The notes: a model not told the origin generated them from the sequence alone. Numbered from the stretch's first letter, positions 24,224-37,091 are shown. The stretch is 64,000 nucleotides of DNA from Glebionis coronaria (GCA_025667525.1 CM046879.1:383183039-383247038); one strand, 5' to 3'. Program-made: numbers and translations.

Positions 24224-25724
24224 CTTAGTGACAAAGCACATTTACACTTTTCTCATAATCAATCAACCTTGGCCTTATTAAAATACTACTAAACAAAAAT
24301 TAAAGTACTAAGAGAAATTGAAACTTTAAAGTAAACACGAGGATAGAAAATAGCTTGCGTGGAAATAACTTGTAAAGAGATCGAGGACTTACATTAGGGC
24401 TTCGGTGCTGCGAAGATTTATCACCCTCAAGTTTCACGTTCCCTAAACTAAGCTTAAAAACGAGATCATTATTATTATAAGTTAGCAATTCAAACACTTA
24501 CACACATGGCTTAATTAAATGCTTAAACTCCCTTATTCCTAGGTGTATCTCTTATATTTTATTTTTGTCTTAGAATGATCATGAAGATGCATTTTTGGAC
24601 TTATTTTGATAGTTTATTTAGGCTGAAAGCAAAGTAGGACGATTTGATCAATAGTTAGCTAAAGGACAAAATCTCTTAAAACTGCTTCTCGGGATATCAA
24701 AAAGTTCATATCTTGGCATAACTTGGTTCGCGATTTGAGACCTTTCTCGGGCCGATATTTGGCATGTACTTCATACTTCATATCTTGAGAGACGTTCTTG
24801 AGATAATGGTCTTCTCATCGTTAATAGAGTTTCTTCACTTGGAGACTTTTGAGGGGTACTCCAACTTTGTTGACCACGACTTCATGATTATTTCTTCAAT
24901 CTCTAATTGGGATTTTGAGATACAACGATCCGCCTCCTTTTCGGACTTGGATCTATTTATCCTCATACCTTGTTAGGGTCTTTTCGGATAGACTTCTCCA
25001 TGATCTTTATGGGAGTGATTGCTTTTCGTCGTGAGTCTTGATCCTTCATATTGATTTTGGGAATAATGCTTTTCACATCACTTTGGATCTTCAGCAATAA
25101 AATGGAATCCTCATGCCTTGTTAGGGCCTTTTCGGACTCGCCAATCTTCGCGCCCCGCTTCATAAGTTATGCCTTGGCTATGAACTCTTATCATTACCGA
25201 GCAACTTTTAAACGATCTTGGGCTAGAAGCTAAGTAACTTTTCAAATCGTACGACCTTACTTATTGCAGATAAATTATTAGCAAGTGATGGGAGAAAAGG
25301 CAAATAATTACACCAAGTGAGCTTGTGCAAGAATACCGACTTATAATTGACTCTATCATTTCTCGTCCTCCACAGTTTAAAATCTCAAGTAATGAGACTC
25401 GTGGATACTTAGCCTAATAAACCAATTAAGGTCTACATGGTTAAGGATACTAGCAAGAATAAACTTGGATAAGTCTATTCGGTTTGAGTCAAAATAAACG
25501 CAACGGGCCTAATATGTCAAAGACTTCTAAACTAGCTACACCACTTTATTAATATTTTTGACTTTATTGCGGAGTATATACATATGAAATCAACGATAAA
25601 AATTTAAAAATTACAACTAAATGGCCAAAGTTAATAAAAAATTTGAAAAATGCTGAAAAAGATGATTTTCTGGTTAAATGAAGGCATTTTCATGGAAAAG
25701 TCCACTTAAAACTTCGATAGAAGT

Positions 25725-25759
25725 CCCCCCTACACTTAAGATAAACATTGTCCTCAATG
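25725..25759 (-). other. Hairpin plus internal purine tract, upstream copy (C)
   Basis: Minus strand: CATTGAGGACAATG then TTTATCTT then AAGTGTAGGGGGGAC. Same arrangement as 8418-8450 in A and 35712-35743 in B. Confidence 0.7.
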
Positions 25760-26107
25760 TGTAAGCATGTGGGAAAAGTCTCCCCTACACTTATGAAATT
25801 GTGCACGTTGGTTAACTCAAGTTAAGGATGGGACGACTAAAGTGATCAATTTAAAATGTGAGTATGAAGAAAATTGAATCACGATAGTTGAGAGATGGAA
25901 CCGGATTTCGGATAACACGGGAGCACGGTTCTTCAAAGATTCCAAGAGTGCACTTATCCCTGTAATCACATCACCACACAAAATAAAGAACCTATAGAAG
26001 TCCCCCTACACTTAGGAGGTTAAAACATAAAAGGATAGATACTCGGGCTGCCTCCCGAGGAGCGCTTGTTTTTTATAACCGAGTCACGAGCCTGACTCGA
26101 CCCAAAA

Positions 26108-28075
26108 TTAGTTCATGGGGAACGTGGTGAGGGATGGAATCATCTCCTGAGAGATGTCCTCACCAAAGTACAACTTTAGACGCTGGCCATTCACCTTGAA
26201 ATTAGGCCCATTTGGCTGAGAAAGCTCAATGGTCCCATATGGAAAGACTTTGGTGACGGTGAATGGACCAGACCAGCGGCTCTTCAACTTGCCAGAGAAG
26301 ATCTTCAACCGAGAGTTAAAAAGTAAGACTTGATCACCAACGTGGAACTCTCGGTTCTTGATTTTTGCGTCATGAAGGATCTTCGTCTTCTCTTTGTAGA
26401 TTAGCGAGTTCTCATAAGCTTTATTCCTCAGTTCGTTGAGCTCGTTGAGTTGAATCTTACGATGATCACCGGCTTTGTTGATGTCGAAGTTAGCCCACTT
26501 CAAGGCCCAGTGCGCCTTATGCTCCAGCTCGATGGGAAGGTGGCATGCTTTCCCGTACACAAGACGATAAGGTGTACAACCGATCGGGGTCTTGTAAGCA
26601 GTACAGAAATCCCACAGAGCATCATCTAATTTATCGGCCCACGCGGCACGATGCTCTCCCACAGTACGCTCTAAAATTCGCTTCAATCCACGGTTGGATA
26701 TCTCGGCCTGCCCATTGGTTTGGGGATGATAGGCGGTGGAAAGACGGTGATTGACACCATACTTTGCCATGACTCTTGCAAATTGATCGTTGCGAAAATG
26801 AGTCCCGCGGTCACTGATAATAGCACGAGGAACGCCGAATCGAGCGAACAGCAATTTCAAAAAGTTACATACCACCCTTGCATCATTAGTAGGTAAAGCT
26901 TTGGCTTCAACCCACTTTGAAACGTAGTCAACGGCTACAAGGATGTATTTGTTTCCTTTAGAGGAAGGGAATGGCCCCATAAAGTCGATACCCCAAACAT
27001 CAAAGATTTCACACTCTTGAATGAAATTCTGAGGCATCTCGTCTTTATGTGTGATCGTGCCTTGTTTTTGGCAAGCATCACATCGTTGAACCATCTCGTG
27101 AGCATCACGGTAGTTGGTGGGCCAATAAAATCCCGAATCAAACACTTTTTTGGCGGTGTAGTTTGGACCAAAGTGACCACCAGTGGGTCCGTTGTGGCAA
27201 GCATCAAGGATTTCTAAAGCTGCCGGTCCATCAACACATCGGCGAATAATCAAGTCGGCACATTGTTTGAAAAGATACGGGTCATCCCAAAAGTAAGTCT
27301 TGATGTCTTTGAAGAACTTTTTCTTTTGCTGGGATGTTAACCCGTCAACGAGAATTCCACCCGCTAAGTAGTTTGCAATGTCCGCAAACCACGGGGTTTT
27401 GTCAGCAGTCGAGTTGATAGACATTAAGGTCTCCAGGGGAAAAGAATCATTGATTTCTTTGTTTGGATGATCCCCCTGGTAAGGATCCCCAAGTCTACTG
27501 AGATGATCCGCGGCTAGGTTTTCAGCTCCTTTTTTATCGCGAATTTCGATTTTAAATTCTTGGAGTAGCAAAACCCAGCGAAGAAGTCTTGGTTTAGAAT
27601 CTTGCTTTGTCAACAAGTACTTCAACGCGGAATGATCGGTGTAAATGATAGTGGTGGAAAGGACAAGATAGGGGCGGAACTTTTCAAAAGCATAGACAAC
27701 AGCTAAAAGCTCTTTCTCGGTTGTCGTGTGATGCAATTGAGCCCCCGTCATTGTCTTGCTAGCGTAATGGATTGGTTGGAAGTGATTGTTCACTCTTTGT
27801 CCAAGAACCGCTCCAATAGCAAAATCACTAGCATCGCACATCAACTCAAAGGGAAGCTCCCAATTAGGGGTAACCAAGACGGGTGCCTTAGTTAGCTTAT
27901 CCTTAAGCGAGTTGAAGGCTTCAAGACACTCTTTGGAAAAGAGAAAAGGAGTATCTTTTTCCAAGAGGTGGGTCATCGGGTGAGCGATTTGAGAAAAATA
28001 TTTGATGAATCGTCGGTAGAAACCCGCATGACCCAGAAAACTTCGCACACCCTTCACGGTTGAAGGTGGAGGCAA
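26108..28075 (-). pseudogene. C pol, RNase H and integrase part
   Basis: 655-codon frame beginning just after a frameshift. The RT thumb/connection comes first ([18 protein letters not shown]). RNase H follows with [28 protein letters not shown] and [11 protein letters not shown]. The integrase zinc region has H-x-n-H and CDACQKQG (about residues 290-335). The catalytic core shows [20 protein letters not shown] and NGQAE (D, D, E). The C-terminal part has the basic [16 protein letters not shown] segment. The domains themselves look whole. It is disconnected from RT by a missing base near 28060-28075. RNase H removes template RNA; integrase inserts the cDNA into chromosomes. Confidence 0.93.
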
Positions 28076-28749
28076 CTTGGCGATACATCGACTTTAGCAC
28101 GGTCTACTTCAAGACCGGCTTTGGATATCTTGTGTCCCAGCACGATGCCTTCTTTTACCATAAAATGGCTATTTTCCCAATTCAGAACAAGGCGAGTGTC
28201 TTCGCACCGCTTAAGCATACGTTCCAAATTGGCAAGGCAAGAAGAGAAGGAATCCCCGAAGACCGAGAAATCATCCATGAAGACTTCCATGGTTTGTTCA
28301 ACCATGTCATGGAAGATAGCTAACATGCACCTTTGGAAAGTCCCGGGGGCATTGCATAAGCCAAAAGGCATTCTTTTGTAAGCAAATGTGCCATAGGGAC
28401 AAGTGAATGTTGTCTTCTCTTGATCTTGGGGATCGATGGGTATTTGAAAATAACCCGAGAAACCATCAAGAAAGCAGTAATATTCATTACCCGCTAAACG
28501 TTCAAGCATTTGGTCCATAAAAGGTAGAGGGAAATGATCCTTTCTCGTGGCATCATTGAGTTTGCGGTAGTCTATACAAACTCTCCACCCAGTAACGAGA
28601 CGAGTGGAAATCAACTCGTTGTGTTCATTGGGAACAACGGTTATTCCGCCCTTCTTGGGCACACAATGGATTGGACTAACCCATGGTGAATCCGAAATAG
28701 GGTAAATCCGCATCAAGAAGTTTGATAACCTCTGTTTTGATGACTTCAT
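28054..28749 (-). pseudogene. C pol, reverse transcriptase core
   Basis: Frame carrying the RT fingers and palm: YPISDSPWVSPIHCVPKKGG, VCIDYRKLNDATRKDHFPLP, CPYGTFAYKRMPFGLCNAPG, and the catalytic box VFMDDFSVFG (28269-28281 region, both Asp present). It overlaps the end of the gag-protease frame by one-base deletion near 28710, and its own end is shifted again near 28060-28075. In an undamaged Athila element gag, protease, RT, RNase H and integrase form one polyprotein; here it is split in three. The sequence is otherwise close to family consensus, suggesting recent loss. Confidence 0.93.
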
Positions 28750-31700
28750 GGATTTTTGGATTCACCCTTCGTTGGCTTTGAATTGTGGGCTTGAAGTCGT
28801 CCTCCATGAGAATTTTGTGGGTGCAGAAGTGAGGATCAATTCCACGAATATCCGAGATTTTCCAAGCAATAGCCTTCTTATGATTTTTCAAGACGGTGAT
28901 AAGTCGGGCTTTTTCTTCTTCCTTTAGGTCCTTAGCAATGATGACTGGCGACTTCTTCTCTTCGTCAAGGAATACATACTCAAGATGAGGCGGCAACTCC
29001 TTAAGTTCTGAATCCGGAGGATTTTCGACGGGAGGCGTATTCGAAGTCGGAGTATCGATAGCAATAACCGTGGGAGATGGAGGCGAAGGATTGTCTTCGT
29101 TGAGAAGATTGTCAAAGAAATTCATGTCTTCATCCCCATCGGTGGGAGAATCATTAGTAGCTAAATTCACATCTCCCATGGTGTCTTCAAGATTGTTCCA
29201 AAATAAATCACTATCTCCAAATAGAGACAACGATGAATCAATAGAGGACACGGTTTCAACATTGGGAAGAGAGGTAGGAATACTTTTGCAAGAATTTTGG
29301 AAGTGTTCTTCACAAGCCTCATCAAGAACGTCAATACAATTAACACTCTCGTTGGAATAAGGTTGTTTGGACAACTTTCCCATGTTGAAGACGATTTTAT
29401 CGTCACCTACTCTCATGATAAGCTCACCGGCTTCAACATCGATAAGAGTGCGACCGGTCCTCAGGAATGGACGACCCACGATCAAGGGAACACGAGGGTC
29501 CATCTCGTAGTCGATGACGACGAAATCAGCAGGAAAAGTGAATTTGTCGACTCCTACAAAGACGTCTTCGGCTATCCCCACTGGATAAGCAACCGTACGG
29601 TTAGCTAATTCCAAAGTCATTTTGGTGGGGACTAGCTCTGGGAGAGATAATTTCTTCCAAACGCTTAGAGACATAAGATTAATACTGGCACCTAGATCGG
29701 CTAGGGCCATGCAATTCTCTACTCCCGGGAAATTGCAAGGGATAAGGAAACGACCCAGATCACCAAGCTTGGTTGGCAATTTCCTTAAGAGCACTGCAGA
29801 ACAGTTCTCATTAAGTTGGGTGTTGGCAATATCGAGGAGCTTTTCCTTGTCGCTCAGAAGATCTTTAAACATTTTCGCATATTTAGGCATGTGAGCGAGA
29901 GCCTCAGCGAAGGAGATATTGAAATTCAGTTGTTTGAACATCTTAAGAAAGTTCGAAACTTGAATATCATCCTTGCTTTTGAGCTTCTCTTTCCTCAACC
30001 TAGATGGATAAGGTATATTGGAAGAAGAGGAAGGCTTTGGAAGAATAGGATCACTCACATCCTTGGGTGGAGGAGGGGTAGAAGGAAGAGGTGGAGAAAT
30101 TGGGGCAGGAGAAGGATGAGGAATAGAAGTAGGTGACTCGTTCTCCTTAGTCACAATCACCGGTGGAGGAATAGGAAGCTCGGGTTCCTTGGTACCTTTA
30201 CCACTTCGAGTAGTGATTGCTTTCATCTCCCCTCTTGGATTCGCAACGGTGTTACTCGGAAGAGTACCCGAAGAAGAGGGTTGATTACCGTGGAAGAAAC
30301 TAGCCATCATGTTCCGTAAGTCATTCGTTTGACTATCCATAATGTTTTTCATATCAGCTCTCAGATCATTCCCTTGTTTCATCAGGTCTGCTTTCAAGTT
30401 GTGCACTTCCTGTTGGAGATTATCCACGATCACATCGTTAGTCCTCATGTAGGTTCTAATGTCTTGATGTGATGCGGGGGTTTGGTTGGAAGGAGCAATG
30501 TATGTGGGTGGTTGATAAGCAGGTTGCTGGTAAAATTGGTTGTTACGTTGAGGTGGTTGTTGCTGCTTGTGAGGAGGGATGTATGGTGTACGAGTTTGTT
30601 GTTGTTGTTGAGGAGGGCGATTGAGGTTTTGTTGTTGGTTTGGATTGGTTGGAGGAAAACCAGGTGGGGAAAGATAATTGTTAGAACGGTAGCTCAGCAA
30701 GTTACGGTCACCTTGAGGTCTAGCTTGATAGGCGGGTTGAGGATAGGTGCCATATGCTGCATTCACATTCTCAGCAGGGTAGTCTTGGGTGGCAGTACAA
30801 GTAGTGTAAGAGTGAGGACCACCGCATATCTCACAAGGTTGGCTGACAGCACTAACTTGAGCGTGTTTAGCGTTGTTGTTGTTGTTGTTGCTGACGGTGT
30901 GGGTGACAAGCGATTCAAGAAGCGTGGTGATTTTGTCAAGTCGCTTGTCGCTGTCATTAGTGCTATCACTAGCGACATTGGTCCGAACACTCTTGGTTTG
31001 CACACGAGACTTATTCTCAATGATATCCCAAGCAGCATTGGAAGTCTTAGCCAAAAGATTACCCCCCGAGGCACTGTTTAGTGAATCTTGGTCACTCATG
31101 CTTAAACCATTGTAAAAAGTATTAATTTGATGTACTTTGGTAAAACCATGTTGTCGGCATTTTCTTAAAAGATCTTTAAAACGATCCCAAGATTCACTGA
31201 ACGACTCATCGTACTTTTGTTCAAAATTTATGATCTCATTCCGCAAAGCGGTAGTACGAGAGGGTGGGAAAAAGTAATTGATAAACTTGGTTTCCAAATC
31301 CGTCCACGAGAGAATACTCTGTGGCGGTTCCTTAGCAAGCCAATGCCGGGCTTGTCCCTCTAAAGAAAAGGGAAAAAGTTGTAACCTGATAACCTCTTGT
31401 GGAACACCATTGAATTTGACCGTGTTAGTGAGTTGCAAGAATCTCTTGAGGTGGTCATGTGGGTCATCAATGGTACGTCCCAAGAATGGTTGAGCAGAGA
31501 CCATCTGGATAAAGCCTAACTTGAGCTCAAAGTTGTTGGCGGCAATTGGAGGTATGACAATTGGATCAGTGTTGCCGTCTACATGAGCTTGCAGCAGTTC
31601 AATCATCGGGCGATTATCCGGAAGGGGCTCATTGTTGTTGTTATTGTGCATGTTGTTGAAAGGCGGGTTGTTGTTGTTATTATTGTTGTTCGGAGGTGGT

Positions 31701-31783
31701 ATGTTATTGTTGTTTTGTACACCGGCCATGTCTAACTGATCGAGAGGCTCGGGCTCTTGATAAGACGTGGATCGAGTGCGCAT
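28676..31783 (-). pseudogene. C gag-protease polyprotein
   Basis: 1035-codon frame starting at ATG (MRTRSTSYQEPEPLD). An Asn-rich stretch spans about residues 23-52. The gag domain covers about 58-260 (FPFSLEGQARHWL, FINYFFPPSRTT, QINTFYNGLS). The zinc knuckle CEICGGPHSYTTC begins near residue 316. Pro/Gln-rich linkers follow, then VITTRSGK-type linker ITTRSGKGT, a Pro-rich stretch, and the aspartic protease with ALADLGASINLM (active Asp near residue 695) to GRPFLRTGRTLIDV. The tail is acidic and leads into RT before a frameshift truncates it (FGFTMG end). Gag builds the particle; the protease matures it. Confidence 0.93.
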
Positions 31784-31968
31784 ACACCTGCAAAAGAACG
31801 AACAAATAAAAACAAAGCAAAAATATTTTTAGTCTTTATGTTTTAAAATTATTTTTTTTTTTTTTTTTGTATTTTTGAAAATTTTATATTTTTTGGATTT
31901 TTTTTTTGAAATTTTTTATGAAAAAGTAATGTTCACGGGGAACGGATCCCAAAATCCAAGTTCAATCG
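31784..31968 (-). other. C 5' leader, primer site missing
   Basis: Only 185 bp separate the gag ATG from the LTR homology. It contains a long T-run (A-run on the minus strand, near 31851-31867) and CGTTCCCCGTGAACATT. No TGGCGCC-type primer site is found, unlike B. Confidence 0.65.
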
Positions 31969-33579
31969 GAATTGATCTCGGCCTTAAATGGAATAATTTG
32001 TTCTTGGTTATTAAAAAGTGGTTGGTTTGTTTATCTATTTTAAACTAATGACTATTAATTAACTTTCGAAGAGTAAATTAAAACTTTGAAAGATTAAAAC
32101 TTAAAAGGGCAAGTGAAAATTAAATGCTTAAAAATTTAATGATTATATTAGAAAAATAAATGATCACTCAATAAAAACTAACACTTGGAAAACTTTGTGA
32201 AAGATATGAACTTAATTGACAAGTACTAAAAGAAAGTAAGAACGGAGCAAAACACCTTAAATCGGAATATTGGAAAAATCCCCTTAATCGGAATATTGGA
32301 AAATCCCCTTAATCGGAATATTATTCCGATCGAATGATCGGAATATCTTAGAATGAAGCCAATCGTAATACCCGATCGGAAAATGGGAAATTACCCCAAT
32401 CGGAATACTCAGAATCTTATCAATCGGAATACGTAAAACAAGATCAATCGGAATGTGCTGAAAATAAGGAACAATCGGAAAGATTAAACCCTTTTCCGAT
32501 CGACCGATCGGAAAGAGGGTTGTGTGACCTGGTCGGAAAATACGATCGGAAAAGGGAGTTACCCTTTCCGAAAATGGTGCAATCCGAGGCTTAAACAAGA
32601 GAAATAAGCTTATGGAATAAGCTAACTCCCAAAACTAGCTCAAATCCAACAATAAGCTGATCAAATAAGCACTAAGAATACTTTATCTAGGCTTCAAATA
32701 AACAAATTTTAAATCAAATCAATAAAAAGATGAACTTTTCATAAAAACTTTAAAAAGTAAATAAGCTAAATCAACAAATAAGCCAATAAGAACAAGGATC
32801 TTAAAGCTTATTAGTGTAAAAACTTAAGGAAACATAAAAAGAAATCAACTTTTTAAGCACAAATCATTGATGAACAACACGGATCATACGAGATTTGTAC
32901 CAAAATCAATCAAAAATAAAAGAAAGGAAGGATGAGAATAAAGATTAAAAGATAAAAACTTGAACTTGATTAATGAAAGATAATACAAAAGTTTGAATTT
33001 GAAAGAGAAAAAGATGAAATCTAGTGAGAGAAAGTTTAGTACTTTCTCTCTCTAAAACTAAAAACTACCTAAAAGACTAAGTGTCTCAAAATTTGTGAGG
33101 TAAGGCCTTTATATAGGCGTGTGTAATGGTGGTGGGCTTGTGAGTGAGCTTTGGCTTGGGCTTCTTTTCCTTCTTCCTTCTTTAGTCTTCACGCTTCTTT
33201 AAATAAACGTTTCCGACTTGGATTTGAGAAGTGTCGGTGAATAATTCCAACTTGTCTTATAATCTTTTGTTTAATAGACTCGAGTTCTTCGACATATATG
33301 AATCTTCCATCTTTGGCTCTATTCTTCGATAAATTCTTCAAATAGGCACAATGACTTCAAATCTTTTGCATTTCTTGGACAATAGACTTCGTCTTGAGTC
33401 TTTTTCTTCGATAAAACCCGTGCAATCCATGTTTTCTTCAATATTCATCCGGTCGACTCTGAAAACACAATAAACACAAAAACCACGCATAATTCCAAAC
33501 AAATGATATTAAATACGTGTTTTGGTCTCGTTTTAGCCAGAATTAAGTGGTAAAAGGATGGGTGTTTTCACACCTATCA
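31969..33579 (-). repeat. C 5' LTR (1611 bp, inner edge lost)
   Basis: Collinear with 22573-24183 and nearly identical. It begins on the minus strand TGATAGGTGTG at 33579, next to TAAAA. The terminal 47 bp of U5 present in the 3' LTR are absent. TATA box at 33108-33115 (minus). Confidence 0.9.
32262..32571. repeat. Cluster of ATCGGAA motifs with hairpins (C 5' LTR)
   Basis: Same cluster as 22866-23175 at a constant offset. Here the second hairpin is perfect (TTTCCGATCGACCGATCGGAA), while the 3' LTR copy has a G-to-A change. Confidence 0.85.
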
Positions 33580-33584
33580 TAAAA
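33580..33584. repeat. C target-site duplication, right copy (TAAAA)
   Basis: Directly follows the C 5' LTR start (plus-strand end CACCTATCA). Pairs with 22521-22525. Confidence 0.95.
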
Positions 33585-35221
33585 CTTTCAAAGAACCCAT
33601 TTCTCGTCCCAGTACTTCTATGAAGAAGGAAAAAGAGAAAGAACCCGAGGTGGTGGTGGAAAAGGAGCAAATTCTAAGCCCACGAAGTACCGCTCAAACC
33701 ACACCTACGGTTGAACCAAAACCAATCATGGAACCCGAGATTCCAAGGCTGATGCCTATGCCCCAACCCACACCACCCTTACCTTACCCTTCAAGACGAA
33801 ACAAGGAAAAGGCACAAGAACGAAATAATTATCAATTTGAACTTTTTATGAAAATGTTTCGTGACTTGCATTTTAATATAAGTTTTGCCGACGCCTTGGT
33901 CATGATGCCTCAGTTTGCCGCGAACTTTAAAAGTATATTGAATAACAAAGAGAAATTGCAAAAGTCGTCTAGTTGTTCTTCGGTTTTTCTTAGCCGCATA
34001 CCTCAAAAAGTCGGTGATCCCGGCAAGTTTTTAATCCCATGTGCAATACAAGATATGGAAGAATGCTACGCCTTGGCCGATATTGGTGATAGTATTAATT
34101 TGATGCCTCTTGAGATTTTTAAGTCGCTCAATCTTCCAAATCTCACTCCTTCAAGAATGTCAATCGAGATGGCCGATTATTCCACAATTTTAGCTTGTGG
34201 AGTAGCCGAGGACGTCTTCGTGAAAGTTGGAAAGTTCTACTATCCCGTAGACTTTATTGTTGTTGACATTCCCATCGATCCTAAAGTTCCTCTAATTTTA
34301 GGTCGATCATTTTTTGATACCTCGAGAGCACTTATCGATGTGCATGCTAGGAAAATCACTCTTCGTTTCAATGAGGAGGAACTCGTCATAAATGCAACTC
34401 AAAACTCCACACTTTCTCATGTGTACTCTATCACGTCTTTGAAAAATGTTAATCCCATCAAAAACATTTGCAAAAAGATTTCAAAAAGAGTTTTAGAAGT
34501 TGATGATAAAAACGATTTTCCGTCCCCTCCGCCGGTGGAGGTTAAGAGTGTTAAGCCTACGATTCCAATCACGAATGATTCTTCGGATGATGAATATGTT
34601 GATCCCGATGGGGAAGTTTTCTTTGTTGACAAACGTTTTGAGAACTTACCACCACCTAAACCAAAACGGTTTTCAAATGTGAGAATTTTTAGTGTGACTA
34701 ACATTGCTTTAGAAACACCAAATATTTTTGACATAATTAAGTCGGGTTTTCATAAGGAGTGTTTAAAAGATGAAAAAGGGAAAGATTTTAAATTGGATTT
34801 AAAAGATTTTTCTACAATGCTAACTCCGTCATCACCTAGTGTTTTGAGTACTACAAGCTCGTCTTCTCCTTTTGACGATGCTTTGTGTGGACTTAGTGTG
34901 GGGGAAGCCCCTTATGTTCCCTCCCCTTTCTCCACCGAGGACGAGATATTTGATCCCGGAATTTCTTATAAAGGGAAATCTCGGTCTTCCACCGATGCAA
35001 TAAATGGAAAATCTTTCTATTTGATTGGTGCGAGTTTACCTAGAGTAGCTCATGGTTTTTATGACTTACCCATTGTCCCACCCTTCTATTTCTTCTCATC
35101 TATTTTCTTGAAACCCTTTGGGTTTGTGTTGACACATGATGAAGTGGCGTTGATTTGTTTTTCCAATGAAAACGAAAACGCCATCTTCGATCCCGGTATT
35201 TTGCACCATCAAAGGACTTAG
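33585..35221 (+). pseudogene. B protease plus conserved C-terminal module (continuation of the gag frame)
   Basis: Continues B's gag frame without a stop to TAG at 35219. First a Lys/Glu and Pro-rich linker (KKEKEKEPEVVVEKE), then an Athila-type protease: ALADIGDSINLMP with active Asp at 34079-34081, IEMADYSTILACGVAEDVF, LILGRSFFDTSRALIDVH. The usual Ala of DLGAS is Asp here. After a short linker comes the roughly 200-residue module shared with A (FFVDKRFENL, NVRIFSVTN, PNIFDIIKSGF, SVGEAPYVPSPFSTEDEI, KGKSRSSTDAINGK, ENAIFDPGI). RT, RNase H and integrase are absent. With 20911-22525 it forms a frame of roughly 1080 codons with a single stop. Confidence 0.88.
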
Positions 35222-35711
35222 TCCTTAATACCGGTTGTTTTTGGGCCTTGTATATCATGTAAGCCCCACTAAAAATTGACCACACCAAGATAATCCCTAA
35301 ATGATCACATTTATGGAGATTCGAGTCGAGCTTTTGACTCGGTTATCAAAAACAAGGTGCCTCGTGGGGGAGACCCATGCTTACCCATGTACATATTATT
35401 GCTTTCTAATTAGTTTAATGTGAGGGGATTTGTGCCCTTCCAACCTTTGTTCTGTGGTTGTTTGTGAATTGTGGTTTTTAGATCATGATCTTCACGATTG
35501 GAGCCTCTCGTGTTCGTTTTATGGGAGCACTCGATCGTTTGCTTTGAAGACTTTTTCAATATCCAAATGATATATCCTTTGATGTTCTAACCTTAGGTTT
35601 ATAGCACACTTCATAAACGGCTTTAAATTTATTGGTTACACCCTTTCCATGCTAGATTAGGCATTCGACTACGTCTCTAGTATGGGGGTGTTTGCACCCC
35701 TAGACTCGAAA

Positions 35712-35743
35712 CATTGAGTACAATGTTTAACTTTAGTATGGGG
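35712..35743 (+). other. Hairpin plus internal purine tract, upstream copy (B)
   Basis: CATTGAGTACAATG (35712-35725), then AGTATGGGGGG. One loop base differs from A and C; the stem is unchanged. Confidence 0.7.
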
Positions 35744-37091
35744 GGTGAATAGATACTTGCCTTGCCAAACCTTCACGATTTCCAAAGTTTATCTTTTTGT
35801 TATCGTTTTGTTGCAAAATAAGGCTAAAAATGGCCAAATTTTAAAAATTTTCTCATGTTTCATAAGTGTTTGAAGACACGAATGTAGATTTTCCGATGGC
35901 GAGAATAAGAGTAATTCTTGACTCGACCGTGCGTTTTGAGCACTTAGCTTTGATTCCTTAACTTTTTAGGCTAAGTCTCTTAAATGAGGACGAGAAATGA
36001 TAGAGTTAATTATAAGTTACTATGCTAAACGTAGAGTACTCGTATTCTTTCAAAAACTCATGTGTTCTCGTTATTTGCTTATTCTCCCTTCGCATGTAAA
36101 TATTTTTTGCTTAATAAATATTGACTTAGCGGTTTAGTTAGGATTGTTGGGTTTCTAGTCTTTTCTAGTAGCTTCCGTGTAATTAAATTGGGAAGACATT
36201 AAGGTATCGCCAGCGTCACGGTTTTGAAGTACTGGCACCCGAATAATCGAAAGCTTCACCCAATAATAAGATTTCAAGTGCTCACCTAAATCTAGCAAAC
36301 AATTTGAAGCCCCACAAAGCCGAAAAATCTATGCAAAATTGAAAGTGAATCAAGCCTTAATCTTCGAAGCTTTAAAGATCCAAAATTCGCCTTAGCGTGA
36401 GGATATACGTCTTTGGCTAATAAAACCACCGATGAGGCGGATAATAAAAGGCAAGGCAAGACCGAAGTCATAATAAAAGCTTCATGGCGAAGTTGAATAA
36501 AAGATGGAGGTAAACCAAATATAATAAGGCCCTTCCGTTAGGGGGCGTATAAAAGTCTTGGTAATAAGTCTCATGTTCAAAACCGTTATAAAACCGTGTT
36601 TATCGATTCTTCTTGTCAACTTAATTTTTTGACATTGTTGTCTATTAGGAGGGGTTATTGATTTGATGGTCTTGGTTACACCGTTAGGACTCTATTTTTA
36701 GACCTAAATCTCTATTATCGCATAAGTCAAACAAGTATCCTCGTGAAACATTCAAGACAAAATAAAATATAAGAGATACAACCTAGGGATAATGGGAGGA
36801 TAAGTACGTGATTAGGGCATATGAGTAGTGTTAGCATTACTAACTTATAATGACAATGATCTCGTTACACGCTTGGCATGGAATTGGGGTGAAAATCGAG
36901 GACGATGAAATTATTTCTAACGAAGCATTCACATGTTCTTATTCTATGAACCTAAACGTCCCATTTTGCGATGAAAATCATACATTATGTCTAAAACGCA
37001 AGTAGTAGTAATAGTAGTAGTGTAGCTAGTTTATCGTTCAATAAAAGTGAATAAAAATGAATTTTGGAAGTGCTACGATACTTAATTCTAG

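Larger units (their letters stand above)
24184..26107 (-). other. C 3' untranslated region
   Basis: About 1.9 kb between the integrase stop and the 3' LTR. No gene is supported in either strand. It holds further minus-strand AGTGTAGGGG-type tracts near 25725, 25782 and 26002, the first preceded by CATTGAGGACAATG (25746-25759). Confidence 0.75.
22526..33579 (-). mobile_element. C: Athila Ty3/gypsy retrotransposon, nearly complete
   Basis: 11,054 bp with a perfect 5-bp duplication TAAAA. Minus-strand order: 5' LTR (33579-31969), leader, gag-protease, RT, RNase H, integrase, 3' UTR, purine tract, 3' LTR (24183-22526). The RT and integrase sequence and pol order are those of Athila. Two single-base frameshifts break pol, and the inner edge of the 5' LTR with the primer site appears deleted. 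It is the youngest layer in the nest and the only element here with a recognisable Athila polymerase. Confidence 0.93.

Noticed and set aside
30482..31081. Plus-strand open frame of about 199 codons
   Set aside because: Lies antisense to C's intact gag frame with biased composition from Asn/Gln-rich codons; a shadow, not a gene.
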